A stretch of 64,000 bases of DNA from Paenibacillus contaminans (GTDB taxonomy: Bacteria; Bacillota; Bacilli; Paenibacillales; NBRC-103111), in the NCBI RefSeq assembly GCF_003285015.1, contig NZ_QMFB01000003.1, positions 186,001 to 250,000 on the forward strand. The letters are read 5' to 3'. This document shows, piece by piece, positions 25,823-34,137 of this stretch. The position numbers were made by a program, and so were the translations under genes. The stretch's first letter is position 1; each line of letters starts with the position of its first letter. The notes below the pieces were generated by a model. That model was not told the DNA's origin. It searched no databases and was given only the letters and a program-made list of their open reading frames with translations.

Positions 25823-28800
25823 ATGGTTATGAAAAATTATCCTATTCTTAGCAAGCTAGTCATCATCGCGCTTTTTGCTATGCTGCTCTTCGGCCTTCGT
25901 CTTGCTTGGATCAGCTTGTTTCCGGTATCCGAAACCGCTTCTGCGGTTAATGGCGTATTGGATTTGCGAGACCTGGATTTTGAGAATTCTAATTTAGTAA
26001 ATCTGGACGGCGAATGGGATTTCTACCCTTCCCGGTTCGTTACGTATAAAGATATCGCATCCGAATCCGGTCCTCCTCTTCATCTTCAAGTGCCCGGTGA
26101 CTGGAGCCAAGCGTTTGGAGATGCCCGCTCTTCCTCTTATGGGACAGGGACGTATCGTCTGCGAATACTTGTTGATCCGCTCGAGAAACCGGTTACCCTA
26201 TGGATCAAAAAAATTCAATCCGCTTCCGCTATCGAGATCAACGGAACTCTTATCGCATCCAACGGGAGTCCGTCGCCAAATTCTGAAGCTTACAAGCCTA
26301 AAACAACTTCATACACGGCAACTTATTTCTCAAAAGGGACAACGGAAATCGATGTATGGATTCGCGTATCGAACTTTGATAGTCCCTACATAGGCGGAAT
26401 AGGAGATTTCGTTTTCCTTGGAACGCAGGATCATGTTAATCTTTCCGTCATCTTTGATTCGGGTATGCAAATCGTTACTGCCATTATCCTTCTGCTGCAC
26501 GTGCTGTATGCCGTCATTCTTTATTCGCTGAATATCAAAGAGCGCAGCTTGGTTCTGGTAGGTCTGATGACCTTATCCGTAACGATTATCATTTTGTTCC
26601 GTAACGACAACTTTTTGCTCTCGGTGCTTCCGATCAATTATACCTGGGCGCTGAAGACCAGACTGATCGCTTTCTTTTGGCAAAACCTTCTTATTCTTCT
26701 TGTCTTCCGAAACTTCACCTCCGGCACCGGGACCAACAAGTGGCTGCGGCTGTTCATCGGATGCCTTTGTCTGTATACAGGGTATCTATTGATCGTACCC
26801 GCTTCATGGGCGAGCGTATCTTTACACTCGGGGATCGGCCAATTGTTTCAGTATGTTCCCTTCGTCTGGTTGATCTTTAGCTTGTGGCAATTGCTCTTGA
26901 AAAAGAAAGAAGATCAAGACGTATTATTTCTCTTATTATCGGGGACGGCGATTATTTCGAATTTGTTGTGGAATTTATGGGATAACGGCCGGCATGCGGA
27001 GTTTGTGTATTACCCCGTAAATATTATCATTTCCATTCTGGGCTTCTCGGCTTACTGGTTCAAGAAGTATTTCCGGAATGCCAACGAGAATAGGAAGCTG
27101 AACGAGCAGCTGAAAAAAGCGGATAAGCTCAAGGATCGGTTTCTTGCGAATACCTCTCATGAGCTGCGGACGCCGCTTCACGGGATTATGAACATCGCAC
27201 AAAATCTAGCGATCAAAGAAGAAGGCAAGCTCCATGAGAGCAGCCGCAAAAATCTGGAGTTATTGATCACGATCTCCCGGCGAATGTCCCACCTGCTCGG
27301 AGATTTGCTGGATGTCATTCGTCTGCAAGAACATCGCATCATTTTGCAGCGGGAACCCGTAGCCATTCCATCTATTGTTCCCGGGGTCATCGGGATGCTT
27401 ACCTATTTAATCAAGGGCAAGCCGGTTCAGTTAAAAATGAATATACCCGATTCGATGCCTTTAGTCATGGCCGATGAGAAAAGACTGGTGCAGATTCTGA
27501 ATAATCTCGTGCATAACGCGCTGAAATTCACCGAAGAAGGGTCTGTTACCGTTTCAGCCGATGTGAAGAACGGCTTTGCCATGATCCATGTGACGGATAC
27601 CGGGATCGGTATTGACGAAGAAACCATGGAACGAGTGTTTCTCCCTTATGAGCAAGGGGCTCAAGGAGTTAGGGACGGCCGCGGAATCGGACTCGGTTTG
27701 AGCATTTGCCGCCAGTTGGTCGAACTGCATGGAGGAAGCCTGTCCATCCGCTCCGAAGCTGGCAAGGGCTCTGTCTTCAGCTTCTCTCTGCCGATCGCGG
27801 ATTCCTATAGCCAAAACTTGAATGTGCAGCAGCTTTCGCCCCCAAGCCCGATAGCGAACGAGAGCATGGAGCATCTGGGGGATTGGCGTTTTTCCGACCC
27901 TCCCGCCATACGTCATCCTATGCCCGATCACACGCCTCCGCTGCTTACGGATTCCAAGGTTCATCTGTTGGCGGTAGACGATGATCCGGTAAATCTGAAC
28001 GTGCTCATTGGCATTCTGGCTAATGAACCCTATACCGTTACCGCGGTTACCTCAGGTCAAGAAGCTCTGGAATGGCTGGATAAACGGCAGTGGGGCCTGC
28101 TCATTGTCGATGTCATGATGCCGCACATGTCGGGCTACGAACTCACGGAGAAAGTGCGCGAGCAATTTTCCATCTCCGAGCTTCCCGTTCTTTTGTTGAC
28201 CGCGCGCAGTCAGCCGGAAGATATTTATACCGGATTCGCATCCGGCGCGAACGATTACGTCACCAAACCGGTAGACGCGGTGGAGCTTAAATATCGCATT
28301 CGAGCCCTGACGGCGATGAAGCAATCCTATAGCGAACGTCTGCGTATAGAAGCGGCTTATTTGCAGGCGCAGATCAGCCCGCATTTTCTCTTTAATACGC
28401 TGAATTCCATTGTGGCGCTGAGCGAAGTGAACGTTGAGAAGATGCAGCAGCTTGTCGATGCGTTTAATACCTTCTTGCAAACCAGCTTCGTCTTTCAAAA
28501 TACGGATCAGCTGGTTGACCTCTCGCACGAACTGGAGCTTGTAGAAGCCTATTTGCATATTGAGCGGGTACGCTTCGAAGAGCGGTTATCCGTTGTCTGG
28601 AATGTGGAACGGGATATTCAAACGATCCGTATTCCGCCCCTCTCCATTCAGCCGATAGTTGAGAATGCGGTCAAGCATGGATTGCTTAAGCTTGAGGGAG
28701 GGGGCACCGTTCATATAAGGATCTCCCGTATGAACAAAGCCGTTCGGATTGAAGTGGAGGACGACGGGCTGGGAATGGATCAGACTACCGTTTCCGGATT

Positions 28801-28948
28801 GCTGGATCCGGCGATAAGAAGAAAAAACGGAGTAGGACTGGCTAACACCCACCGCAGGTTGATGCAATTATTCGGCCAAGGTCTTTCTATTTTCAGCCGG
28901 CCCGACGGGGGCACGAAGGTAACATTCGTCGTTCCGGATGAAAGGTAA
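25823..28948 (+). CDS. Hybrid sensor histidine kinase with two kinase modules and a receiver
   Basis: A 1041-aa membrane protein. After an N-terminal membrane helix comes a 7TMR-DISM-like extracellular domain (about 55-200, jelly-roll, VNLDGEWDFYPS), then about seven transmembrane helices (215-420). The first kinase has SHELRTPLHG (phospho-His near 445) and an ATPase domain with NNLVHNALKF and GRGIGLGLSICRQLV. A receiver follows (LLAVDDDPVN, phospho-Asp in LLIVDVMMP near 761, TKPVD). A second, LytS-type kinase ends the protein (QISPHFLFNTLNS, IVENAVKHGLL, GVGLANTHRRL). No response regulator is adjacent. Start ATG at 25823 or 25829; neither has a clear ribosome site. Confidence 0.9.
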   Translation: MVMKNYPILSKLVIIALFAMLLFGLRLAWISLFPVSETASAVNGVLDLRDLDFENSNLVNLDGEWDFYPSRFVTYKDIASESGPPLHLQVPGDWSQAFGDARSSSYGTGTYRLRILVDPLEKPVTLWIKKIQSASAIEINGTLIASNGSPSPNSEAYKPKTTSYTATYFSKGTTEIDVWIRVSNFDSPYIGGIGDFVFLGTQDHVNLSVIFDSGMQIVTAIILLLHVLYAVILYSLNIKERSLVLVGLMTLSVTIIILFRNDNFLLSVLPINYTWALKTRLIAFFWQNLLILLVFRNFTSGTGTNKWLRLFIGCLCLYTGYLLIVPASWASVSLHSGIGQLFQYVPFVWLIFSLWQLLLKKKEDQDVLFLLLSGTAIISNLLWNLWDNGRHAEFVYYPVNIIISILGFSAYWFKKYFRNANENRKLNEQLKKADKLKDRFLANTSHELRTPLHGIMNIAQNLAIKEEGKLHESSRKNLELLITISRRMSHLLGDLLDVIRLQEHRIILQREPVAIPSIVPGVIGMLTYLIKGKPVQLKMNIPDSMPLVMADEKRLVQILNNLVHNALKFTEEGSVTVSADVKNGFAMIHVTDTGIGIDEETMERVFLPYEQGAQGVRDGRGIGLGLSICRQLVELHGGSLSIRSEAGKGSVFSFSLPIADSYSQNLNVQQLSPPSPIANESMEHLGDWRFSDPPAIRHPMPDHTPPLLTDSKVHLLAVDDDPVNLNVLIGILANEPYTVTAVTSGQEALEWLDKRQWGLLIVDVMMPHMSGYELTEKVREQFSISELPVLLLTARSQPEDIYTGFASGANDYVTKPVDAVELKYRIRALTAMKQSYSERLRIEAAYLQAQISPHFLFNTLNSIVALSEVNVEKMQQLVDAFNTFLQTSFVFQNTDQLVDLSHELELVEAYLHIERVRFEERLSVVWNVERDIQTIRIPPLSIQPIVENAVKHGLLKLEGGGTVHIRISRMNKAVRIEVEDDGLGMDQTTVSGLLDPAIRRKNGVGLANTHRRLMQLFGQGLSIFSRPDGGTKVTFVVPDER

Positions 28949-29030
28949 CAAGGATAAACGGCTACCGGCGTCTTTGACGCTGGCGTTTACCGAGATTTAG
29001 AGCCACTTCCACGATATACTTTCTGATAAA
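28949..29030 (+). repeat. Dispersed hairpin repeat, shortened copy
   Basis: AAGGATAAACGGCTACCGGCG then CTGGCGTTTACCG directly after the hybrid kinase gene: the same core as the longer copies, without the central insert. Confidence 0.55.
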
Positions 29031-29031
29031 T

Positions 29032-29166
29032 CAAGGATAAACGGCTTCGCCGTCCTAAACGCTTTCGAAGAAAGCGACTTCGTAAGCATACGCTTAAGGA
29101 CAGGCGCGTTTACCGATGAAATATTAGGCTTAAGTAATTGTGAAACATATAAATTTGATATTTTGA
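29032..29166 (+). repeat. Dispersed hairpin repeat, copy C (long form)
   Basis: Begins AAGGATAAACGGCTTCGCC, carries an insert of roughly 45 bases (CTTTCGAAGAAAGCGACTTC region, itself hairpin-forming), then GGACAGGCGCGTTTACCG and a TGAAACATATAAATTTGATA end. It is nearly identical to the reversed copy D. Confidence 0.85.
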
Positions 29167-29210
29167 AAAAAGCAGGCCCTTTCGCTTCCCAGCGGGAAGA
29201 CGGAAGGGCC
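29165..29210 (-). terminator. Terminator of the LacI gene
   Basis: On the minus strand GGCCCTTCCG...CGAAAGGGCC enclose TTCCCGCTGGGAA, followed by TGCTTTTTTC. The 200 bases between it and the LacI stop hold no supported gene. Confidence 0.8.
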
Positions 29211-29414
29211 ATGTTTATGTTCCGGTCCAGCTCCAAAGCTCCGCATCGGGAGCTGGCGATATGAGGAACTTGCCATACAACTGACCGACATGACTGACGG
29301 ATATGTCCGCACCAAAAGCTATCCTTATCGTAAAGGTCGTTCGTCCCGGACTTTGAACGATCCGGCATTTCGGGGATGGAACCTTCATTAGACAACGTTA
29401 GGCGAAATCCGCCA

Positions 29415-30608
29415 TCATCCCCTGCCTTCCGTAGACATCCGGGCCACCAGAGTGACCGGTATATGCCGCTCCTTGACGCCGGCAGGCGGCCTAAACGTTT
29501 CCAGCCCCGCTTCCTCCAGCTTCCGTTCTTCGCCTAAATGCGTAAGCAGCCACTCGATCATTAGCTTAGCTTGGCTCTTGTGGGGGATCGCGAAGGTACT
29601 CATGCTCGGGTAGCAATCCCTTGCATACCCTTCATCGTTGATTCCGATCACTTTAAACTGCTCGGGAACGGCAAACCCTTTCTCGACCAGCTTCATCATG
29701 ATGCGGAATGCGGTGGAATCGTCAAACCCGACAATGCCTACCGGCCCGGCCGAATCGTTCCTCGCGAAGCCGGCGATTTCCTCGATCGCCTCTTCCAAAC
29801 TGCTTTGCGACATTTCGACGACATGAACGTTGACGGAATCGGGAAGCGATTTTGCCGCATCCAAAAACCCGCTGCGACGCTGCCGATCGGTCGCCTCCGC
29901 CCCGGCAGCCCCAAGATATACGAATGTACGGCAGCCTTTCTCCTGCAAGTAACGAACGGCTTGACCGCATGCGGCGTAAAAATCCAAATTGACGATGCCT
30001 AGTGCGGCATCCGTCGGCCATTCCCACGCATTAAACAGCATAATCGGCGTTTCGCTGCCGACAAGACGGCGAATGGAATCGTGGCTCATCGTCAAGCCGT
30101 GGCAAAACAGGCCGTCCACCCGGCGCTCCAGCAGCGCCTCGATATGCCGTTTCTCCTTCGCGGCATTCGAGCGGGAGGAGAATACGGAGAGGTGATACCC
30201 GCAGCGATGCGCGAGATTTTCCATCTCTTCGGCCAATTTCCCGAAGTAGCTGTCGAAGCCCGGAATCAGCATGCCGAGTTCGTTCGTCCGCTGCTTGCTA
30301 AGGCTTGCCGCCATCCGGTTTTTGCGGTAGCCCAGCCGCCCGGCGGCCTCCTCGACTTTGCGGATAACTTCGTCCGAAAGCGGCACGTCCCGTCGATTGA
30401 GCACGTTGGAGACGGTGGCGATGGAGACGCCCGCCTCCTCGGCCACGTCAACTACAGTCACCGTGCGAGCCTGGCTGCGGCCGGACCGCTTTGACGCGGC
30501 TGCGGTTCCTCCTTCCGCGGATTTGCTCCTGCTCTTCCTTTTGGCAGACGATTCGCCGTTTATTGTTACGCCGTTCGGTCCTGCTTGTTCGTCCTTGCTA
30601 TCCTTCAC
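29415..30608 (-). CDS. LacI-family regulator with 48-residue basic N-terminal extension
   Basis: A 397-aa repressor. The LacI helix-turn-helix (TVVDVAEEAGVSIATVSNVLNRRD) begins at about residue 51, unusually late, after a Lys/Ser/Arg-rich stretch (SAKRKSRSKSAEGG). The periplasmic-binding-like sensor follows, with FVYLGAAGAEATDRQRR, GIVGFDDS and VIGINDEG. The GTG start overlaps the TGA of the upstream GH88 gene in GTGA, which supports the long form and translational coupling. Two identical palindromes before the GH88 gene are its likely operators, so it probably autoregulates the pair in response to an oligosaccharide. Confidence 0.88.
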   Translation of the reverse strand: MKDSKDEQAGPNGVTINGESSAKRKSRSKSAEGGTAAASKRSGRSQARTVTVVDVAEEAGVSIATVSNVLNRRDVPLSDEVIRKVEEAAGRLGYRKNRMAASLSKQRTNELGMLIPGFDSYFGKLAEEMENLAHRCGYHLSVFSSRSNAAKEKRHIEALLERRVDGLFCHGLTMSHDSIRRLVGSETPIMLFNAWEWPTDAALGIVNLDFYAACGQAVRYLQEKGCRTFVYLGAAGAEATDRQRRSGFLDAAKSLPDSVNVHVVEMSQSSLEEAIEEIAGFARNDSAGPVGIVGFDDSTAFRIMMKLVEKGFAVPEQFKVIGINDEGYARDCYPSMSTFAIPHKSQAKLMIEWLLTHLGEERKLEEAGLETFRPPAGVKERHIPVTLVARMSTEGRG

Positions 30609-31729
30609 TCGTACCAGTACCCCTTATGTCCTTTTTCCAAGCGCATCAGCGCTTCCAGGTAGTAGTAATCTCCCCAAATGGTAAAACCGTCCGGAGCAAC
30701 ATTGCCTCTTACATAATAGGAGCCGTGCTTGATAAAGCCTTGCGCGTCCTTCTCGCCGATCGTCGAATAGTTTTTCACGAGGGAAGCCATGCTCCGGTTA
30801 ACGGCGTCCTGAAGGTAAGCGTAATCCGGATCGTTTGCGTCCAGATGCGAAATGATTTCCAGCATGCCGCAAGCGGCGATTGCCGATGCCGAGCTGTCGC
30901 GGTACGTGTCCGGCGTTACCGGCACATCGAAGTCCCAGTATGCCACCTCGTCTTCCGGCAAATGCTCGACGAAATAACGAGCCAGCCGCCGCGCCGTTTC
31001 CAAAAATTCCTTCTCTCCGGTATATCGGTAAGAAAGGGCGAATCCATAAATGCCCCATGCTTGGCCGCGTGTCCACGTAGAGCCGTTCGAATAGCCCTGA
31101 TGCGTGCTTCCTCCGATCGGCTCGCCCGTTTCAGGCACAAAATGGAACGTGTGGTATGACGAAGCGTCGCCGCGAACCAGATAACGCTGGCTTTTCTTCG
31201 CATGCAGGAGCGCGATGTCCCGGTAACGCGCTTCGCCCGTTTGCTGGTATGCCCAATACAGGAGCGGCAAATTCAACAAGCAGTCGATGATGATGCGGCC
31301 GCCGTTTGTCGGATGGCCCTTCGGCCCCCATGCTTGAATGTACTCCCCTTCCGGACGCCAGCGGTTCAAAAGAACGTCGGCCGCTTGCAGCGTAAGCCGC
31401 TTCGCGTTCTCGTCCTTCTCGATCATCCACTTCGCCTTCGACGAAAGAGAGTAAAGAAAGCCGATGTCATGATGATCGAGATGACTCATGGCTTCGATGC
31501 GTTCTTTGAAGCTGTCGACCGTACGGGCTGCCGCCTCGGCAAAAGCCCGGTCTCCGCTGTATTCATAGCTCAGCCAAAGTATACCGCTCCAAAAGCCGTC
31601 CGTCCAATCCGTATTCGTATTAAGCTCGTAAATACCGTCGGATTCGCTTACATGGGGAAATTGTCCGTCAAACCTTGCAATATTCGCTTTCGTTGCGGTT
31701 ATGGCATCCTCAATCGCTTGTTTCCACAT
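30605..31729 (-). CDS. GH88 unsaturated glucuronyl hydrolase
   Basis: A 374-aa cytoplasmic (alpha/alpha)6-barrel enzyme that hydrates the unsaturated uronic end left by polysaccharide lyases and releases a keto acid. The two catalytic aspartates fall at D88 (HLDHHDIG) and D149 (GRIIIDCL), the same positions as in the characterised Bacillus enzyme. ATG at 31727-31729 follows AAAGGAG at slightly long spacing. It is first in an operon with the LacI gene. It implies that the organism takes up lyase products of uronate-containing glycans; the beta-helix protein at 14.9-16.4 kb could belong to such a pathway, but no lyase is adjacent. Confidence 0.92.
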   Translation of the reverse strand: MWKQAIEDAITATKANIARFDGQFPHVSESDGIYELNTNTDWTDGFWSGILWLSYEYSGDRAFAEAAARTVDSFKERIEAMSHLDHHDIGFLYSLSSKAKWMIEKDENAKRLTLQAADVLLNRWRPEGEYIQAWGPKGHPTNGGRIIIDCLLNLPLLYWAYQQTGEARYRDIALLHAKKSQRYLVRGDASSYHTFHFVPETGEPIGGSTHQGYSNGSTWTRGQAWGIYGFALSYRYTGEKEFLETARRLARYFVEHLPEDEVAYWDFDVPVTPDTYRDSSASAIAACGMLEIISHLDANDPDYAYLQDAVNRSMASLVKNYSTIGEKDAQGFIKHGSYYVRGNVAPDGFTIWGDYYYLEALMRLEKGHKGYWYE

Positions 31730-31750
31730 CGATAAACACACTCCTTTATC

Positions 31751-31797
31751 ATTTAAACGTTTAAATACAATGAAAATGTACACTTTAAACGTTTAAA
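31751..31797. promoter_or_regulatory. Two identical LacI-type operators
   Basis: The palindrome TTTAAACGTTTAAA occurs at 31752-31765 and again at 31784-31797. Centres are 32 bases apart, three helical turns. The central CG and symmetry are typical of LacI-family sites; they precede the GH88-lacI operon. Confidence 0.85.
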
Positions 31798-31919
31798 CTG
31801 TCAACGATAAATTTTTAAGCATGCGCTCGAAACCGCGAATAACCGGCCTCCGCTAAATTCATGTTTAATTTTTATAATAATTATTGTATATTTATTCAAA
31901 TAATCAAGGAGGTTTATCC

Positions 31920-32774
31920 ATGCATTTCTTAAGCTTAGCCCGTTTATCCGAATATCAAATCGAACGAATTTTCGTTTTGGCCGACAAGCTGATTATTCAT
32001 GACTATGTAAGGGCCTTGAGCGGCAAAACCTTTCTTCTCTTCTTCCCAGAGTCGAGTCTCCGCACACGAATCACGTTCGAGAAAGGGATCAAACAGTTGG
32101 GCGGCGACTGCATCGTTTTTCCGCCCGAGGCGCTCGACAAAAAAGAGAATGCCCGCGACATGATCGGTTATATCGAAAACTGGGCGGACGGGCTTATTGT
32201 CAGGCATCCGGACTTTTCCAAAATCGAGGAGCTCGCCGCTTACGCTTCCATTCCGGTCATCAATGCGATGACGTCCTCCGATCATCCGTGCGAGATTTTA
32301 TCCGATCTGTATGCTATCCGTAAAATAAGAACGAATTACCGCGAATTGACGTACACGTTCGTCGGCCCTGCCGGCAATATCGCCCGGTCATGGATCGAGG
32401 CCGCAAAGGTGCTGGATCTGCAATTCCGTCACGTATGTACGAACGGGTCCGCGATCGGCGGCAATAACCGCAACTATACGTTCCTAGTAGAGCTGGAAGA
32501 GGCGCTGCAAAACAGCGATATCGTCCTGACGGACAGTTTGCCCCCCGATAAACGGAGCGCGGATTATTTGGACCGGTACCAAATCACGCTCAAACGAATG
32601 AAGATGGCGAACCGCCACGCCCTGCTGAATCCGTGTCCGCCCTTTACCCGCAATGAAGAGGTAAGCGACGATGCGGTCGATTCCGATTATTTTGCCGGCT
32701 ATGCGTTTAAAAAGGATCTGCTCGCCGTTCAACAAGCGATTATTTTGTATTGCTGTGGAATTGTTTGCCTGTAG
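31920..32774 (+). CDS. Orphan aspartate/ornithine carbamoyltransferase-family protein
   Basis: A 284-aa protein of the carbamoyltransferase fold. The carbamoyl-phosphate loop is S46-L-R-T-R50 in place of STRTR, and the HPCQ motif reads H122-P-C-E125. The TFVGPAGNIARSWIEAAKVL segment matches the second-domain entry. The ornithine SMG loop and the C-terminal HCLP motif are missing, replaced by TDSLPPDKRS and LLNPCPPFTRNEE. It is shorter than the usual 305-330 aa. The start ATG at 31920 follows AAGGAGG. No arginine or pyrimidine genes are nearby, so the acceptor amine is unknown. Confidence 0.75.
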   Translation: MHFLSLARLSEYQIERIFVLADKLIIHDYVRALSGKTFLLFFPESSLRTRITFEKGIKQLGGDCIVFPPEALDKKENARDMIGYIENWADGLIVRHPDFSKIEELAAYASIPVINAMTSSDHPCEILSDLYAIRKIRTNYRELTYTFVGPAGNIARSWIEAAKVLDLQFRHVCTNGSAIGGNNRNYTFLVELEEALQNSDIVLTDSLPPDKRSADYLDRYQITLKRMKMANRHALLNPCPPFTRNEEVSDDAVDSDYFAGYAFKKDLLAVQQAIILYCCGIVCL

Positions 32775-32854
32775 GCAGGATTAGAGCTCGAACATTTGGG
32801 GGAATGGAACCAGGTTAGAGGAGGCTTGCTGCGTATCCTAGCTGCACACAAATA

Positions 32855-32909
32855 CGGCTAAAGCGCCGCGCGTAGAGAGTTACGCGCGGCGCTTTAGCCG
32901 CTTTTTTTG
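32855..32909. terminator. Very stable bidirectional terminator
   Basis: A perfect 20-base stem (32855-32874 with 32881-32900; loop GAGAGT), rich in GC, followed by CTTTTTTT. It serves the carbamoyltransferase gene and the converging kbl gene. Confidence 0.95.
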
Positions 32910-32913
32910 CCTA

Positions 32914-34095
32914 TTATCCGATGAGCCCGAACTCTTTGCCGACCTTCGCCAGCTTCTCGATCGCAAAATCGAGGTCGTCGCGGGTGTGCGTAGCCGTAAT
33001 GATCAATCGTACGCGGCCTTTGTCCATCGCCACGGTCGGATAAACGATCCCTTGCGCGAAAATGCCTTCCTCCAGCAGCCGGTCCGATACCTTCATCGTT
33101 TGCGCCGGATCGCCGATAATGATCGGCACGATCGGCGTTTCGCTCGCGCCGGTATCGAAGCCGAGCTTTTGCAAGGTACCGCGGAAATAGTTCGCGTTGC
33201 CCCACAGCGTCTCCATCAGCCCGCCGCCATGCTTCTTAAGCACGCGCACCGCAGCCAGACATGTAGCCGCGACCGAAGGCGGCTGCGACGTGCTGAACAG
33301 AAACGGCCGCGCCTTATGAATCAGGAAGTCTTTGAGCACTTGCGGGCCCGCCATGTAGCCGCCGACGGCGCCGATCGCCTTCGAGAGCGTGCCCACTTGA
33401 ATGTGGACGCGTCCGTGCAAGCCGAAATGATCCGTCGAGCCCTTGCCGTTCGTACCTAACACGCCGCTCGCATGCGCATCGTCGACGTAAACGATCGCGT
33501 CGTATTTTTCCGCAAGCTCGACGATCGCCGGAAGCGGCGCGATATCGCCGTCCATGCTGAACACCCCGTCCGTCACGACGACGCGCGAACGGAAGCCGCC
33601 GCTTTCCTTCAGCCGCTGCTCAAGCTGATCCATATCTTTATGGGCGAAAATTTTGCGGTTCGCCTTCGTCAGCCGGATACCGTCGATAATGCTCGCATGA
33701 TTCAGCTCGTCGCTGATGATGACGTCGTCAGGACCAAGCATCGATCCGAGTATGCCTTGATTCGTCGTAAAACCCGACTGGAACACGAGCGTAGCTTCGG
33801 TTCCCTTAAATGCCGCCAGCTCCTGCTCCAACTGATCGTGAATCGCAAGCGTTCCGGTGATCGTGCGGACCGAGCCGCTGCCGACGCCGTACGTTTCGAT
33901 CGCTTCGATCGCGGCCTTCTGGAGCTCCGGGTGGCTCGTCAAGCCGAGGTAGTTATTGGACGACATTTGCAGCACCTTGCGCCCGTTCAGCTCCATCCAC
34001 GAGCCGGAGCCGCTTTGCCAAACCGTGAGCGGCCGGTATCTTCCGTCCTTTTTCAATTGTTCAAGCTCCGCTGCCAAATGGTTGAAATTCGCCAT
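32914..34095 (-). CDS. kbl: Glycine C-acetyltransferase (2-amino-3-ketobutyrate CoA ligase)
   Basis: A 393-aa PLP enzyme that cleaves 2-amino-3-ketobutyrate with CoA to glycine and acetyl-CoA. The PLP lysine is in GTLSKAIGAVGGY, and VYVDDAHASGVLG gives the Asp/His cofactor contacts; NNYLGLTSHP and GSGSVRTITGT are typical of alpha-oxoamine synthases. ATG at 34093-34095 follows TTGGAGGCG. Preceded by tdh on the same strand with a 42-base gap, it completes threonine-to-glycine degradation. Confidence 0.95.
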   Translation of the reverse strand: MANFNHLAAELEQLKKDGRYRPLTVWQSGSGSWMELNGRKVLQMSSNNYLGLTSHPELQKAAIEAIETYGVGSGSVRTITGTLAIHDQLEQELAAFKGTEATLVFQSGFTTNQGILGSMLGPDDVIISDELNHASIIDGIRLTKANRKIFAHKDMDQLEQRLKESGGFRSRVVVTDGVFSMDGDIAPLPAIVELAEKYDAIVYVDDAHASGVLGTNGKGSTDHFGLHGRVHIQVGTLSKAIGAVGGYMAGPQVLKDFLIHKARPFLFSTSQPPSVAATCLAAVRVLKKHGGGLMETLWGNANYFRGTLQKLGFDTGASETPIVPIIIGDPAQTMKVSDRLLEEGIFAQGIVYPTVAMDKGRVRLIITATHTRDDLDFAIEKLAKVGKEFGLIG

Positions 34096-34137
34096 CGAAT
34101 ACGCCTCCAAACGATCTTTAGTCACCTATGCAAACTT

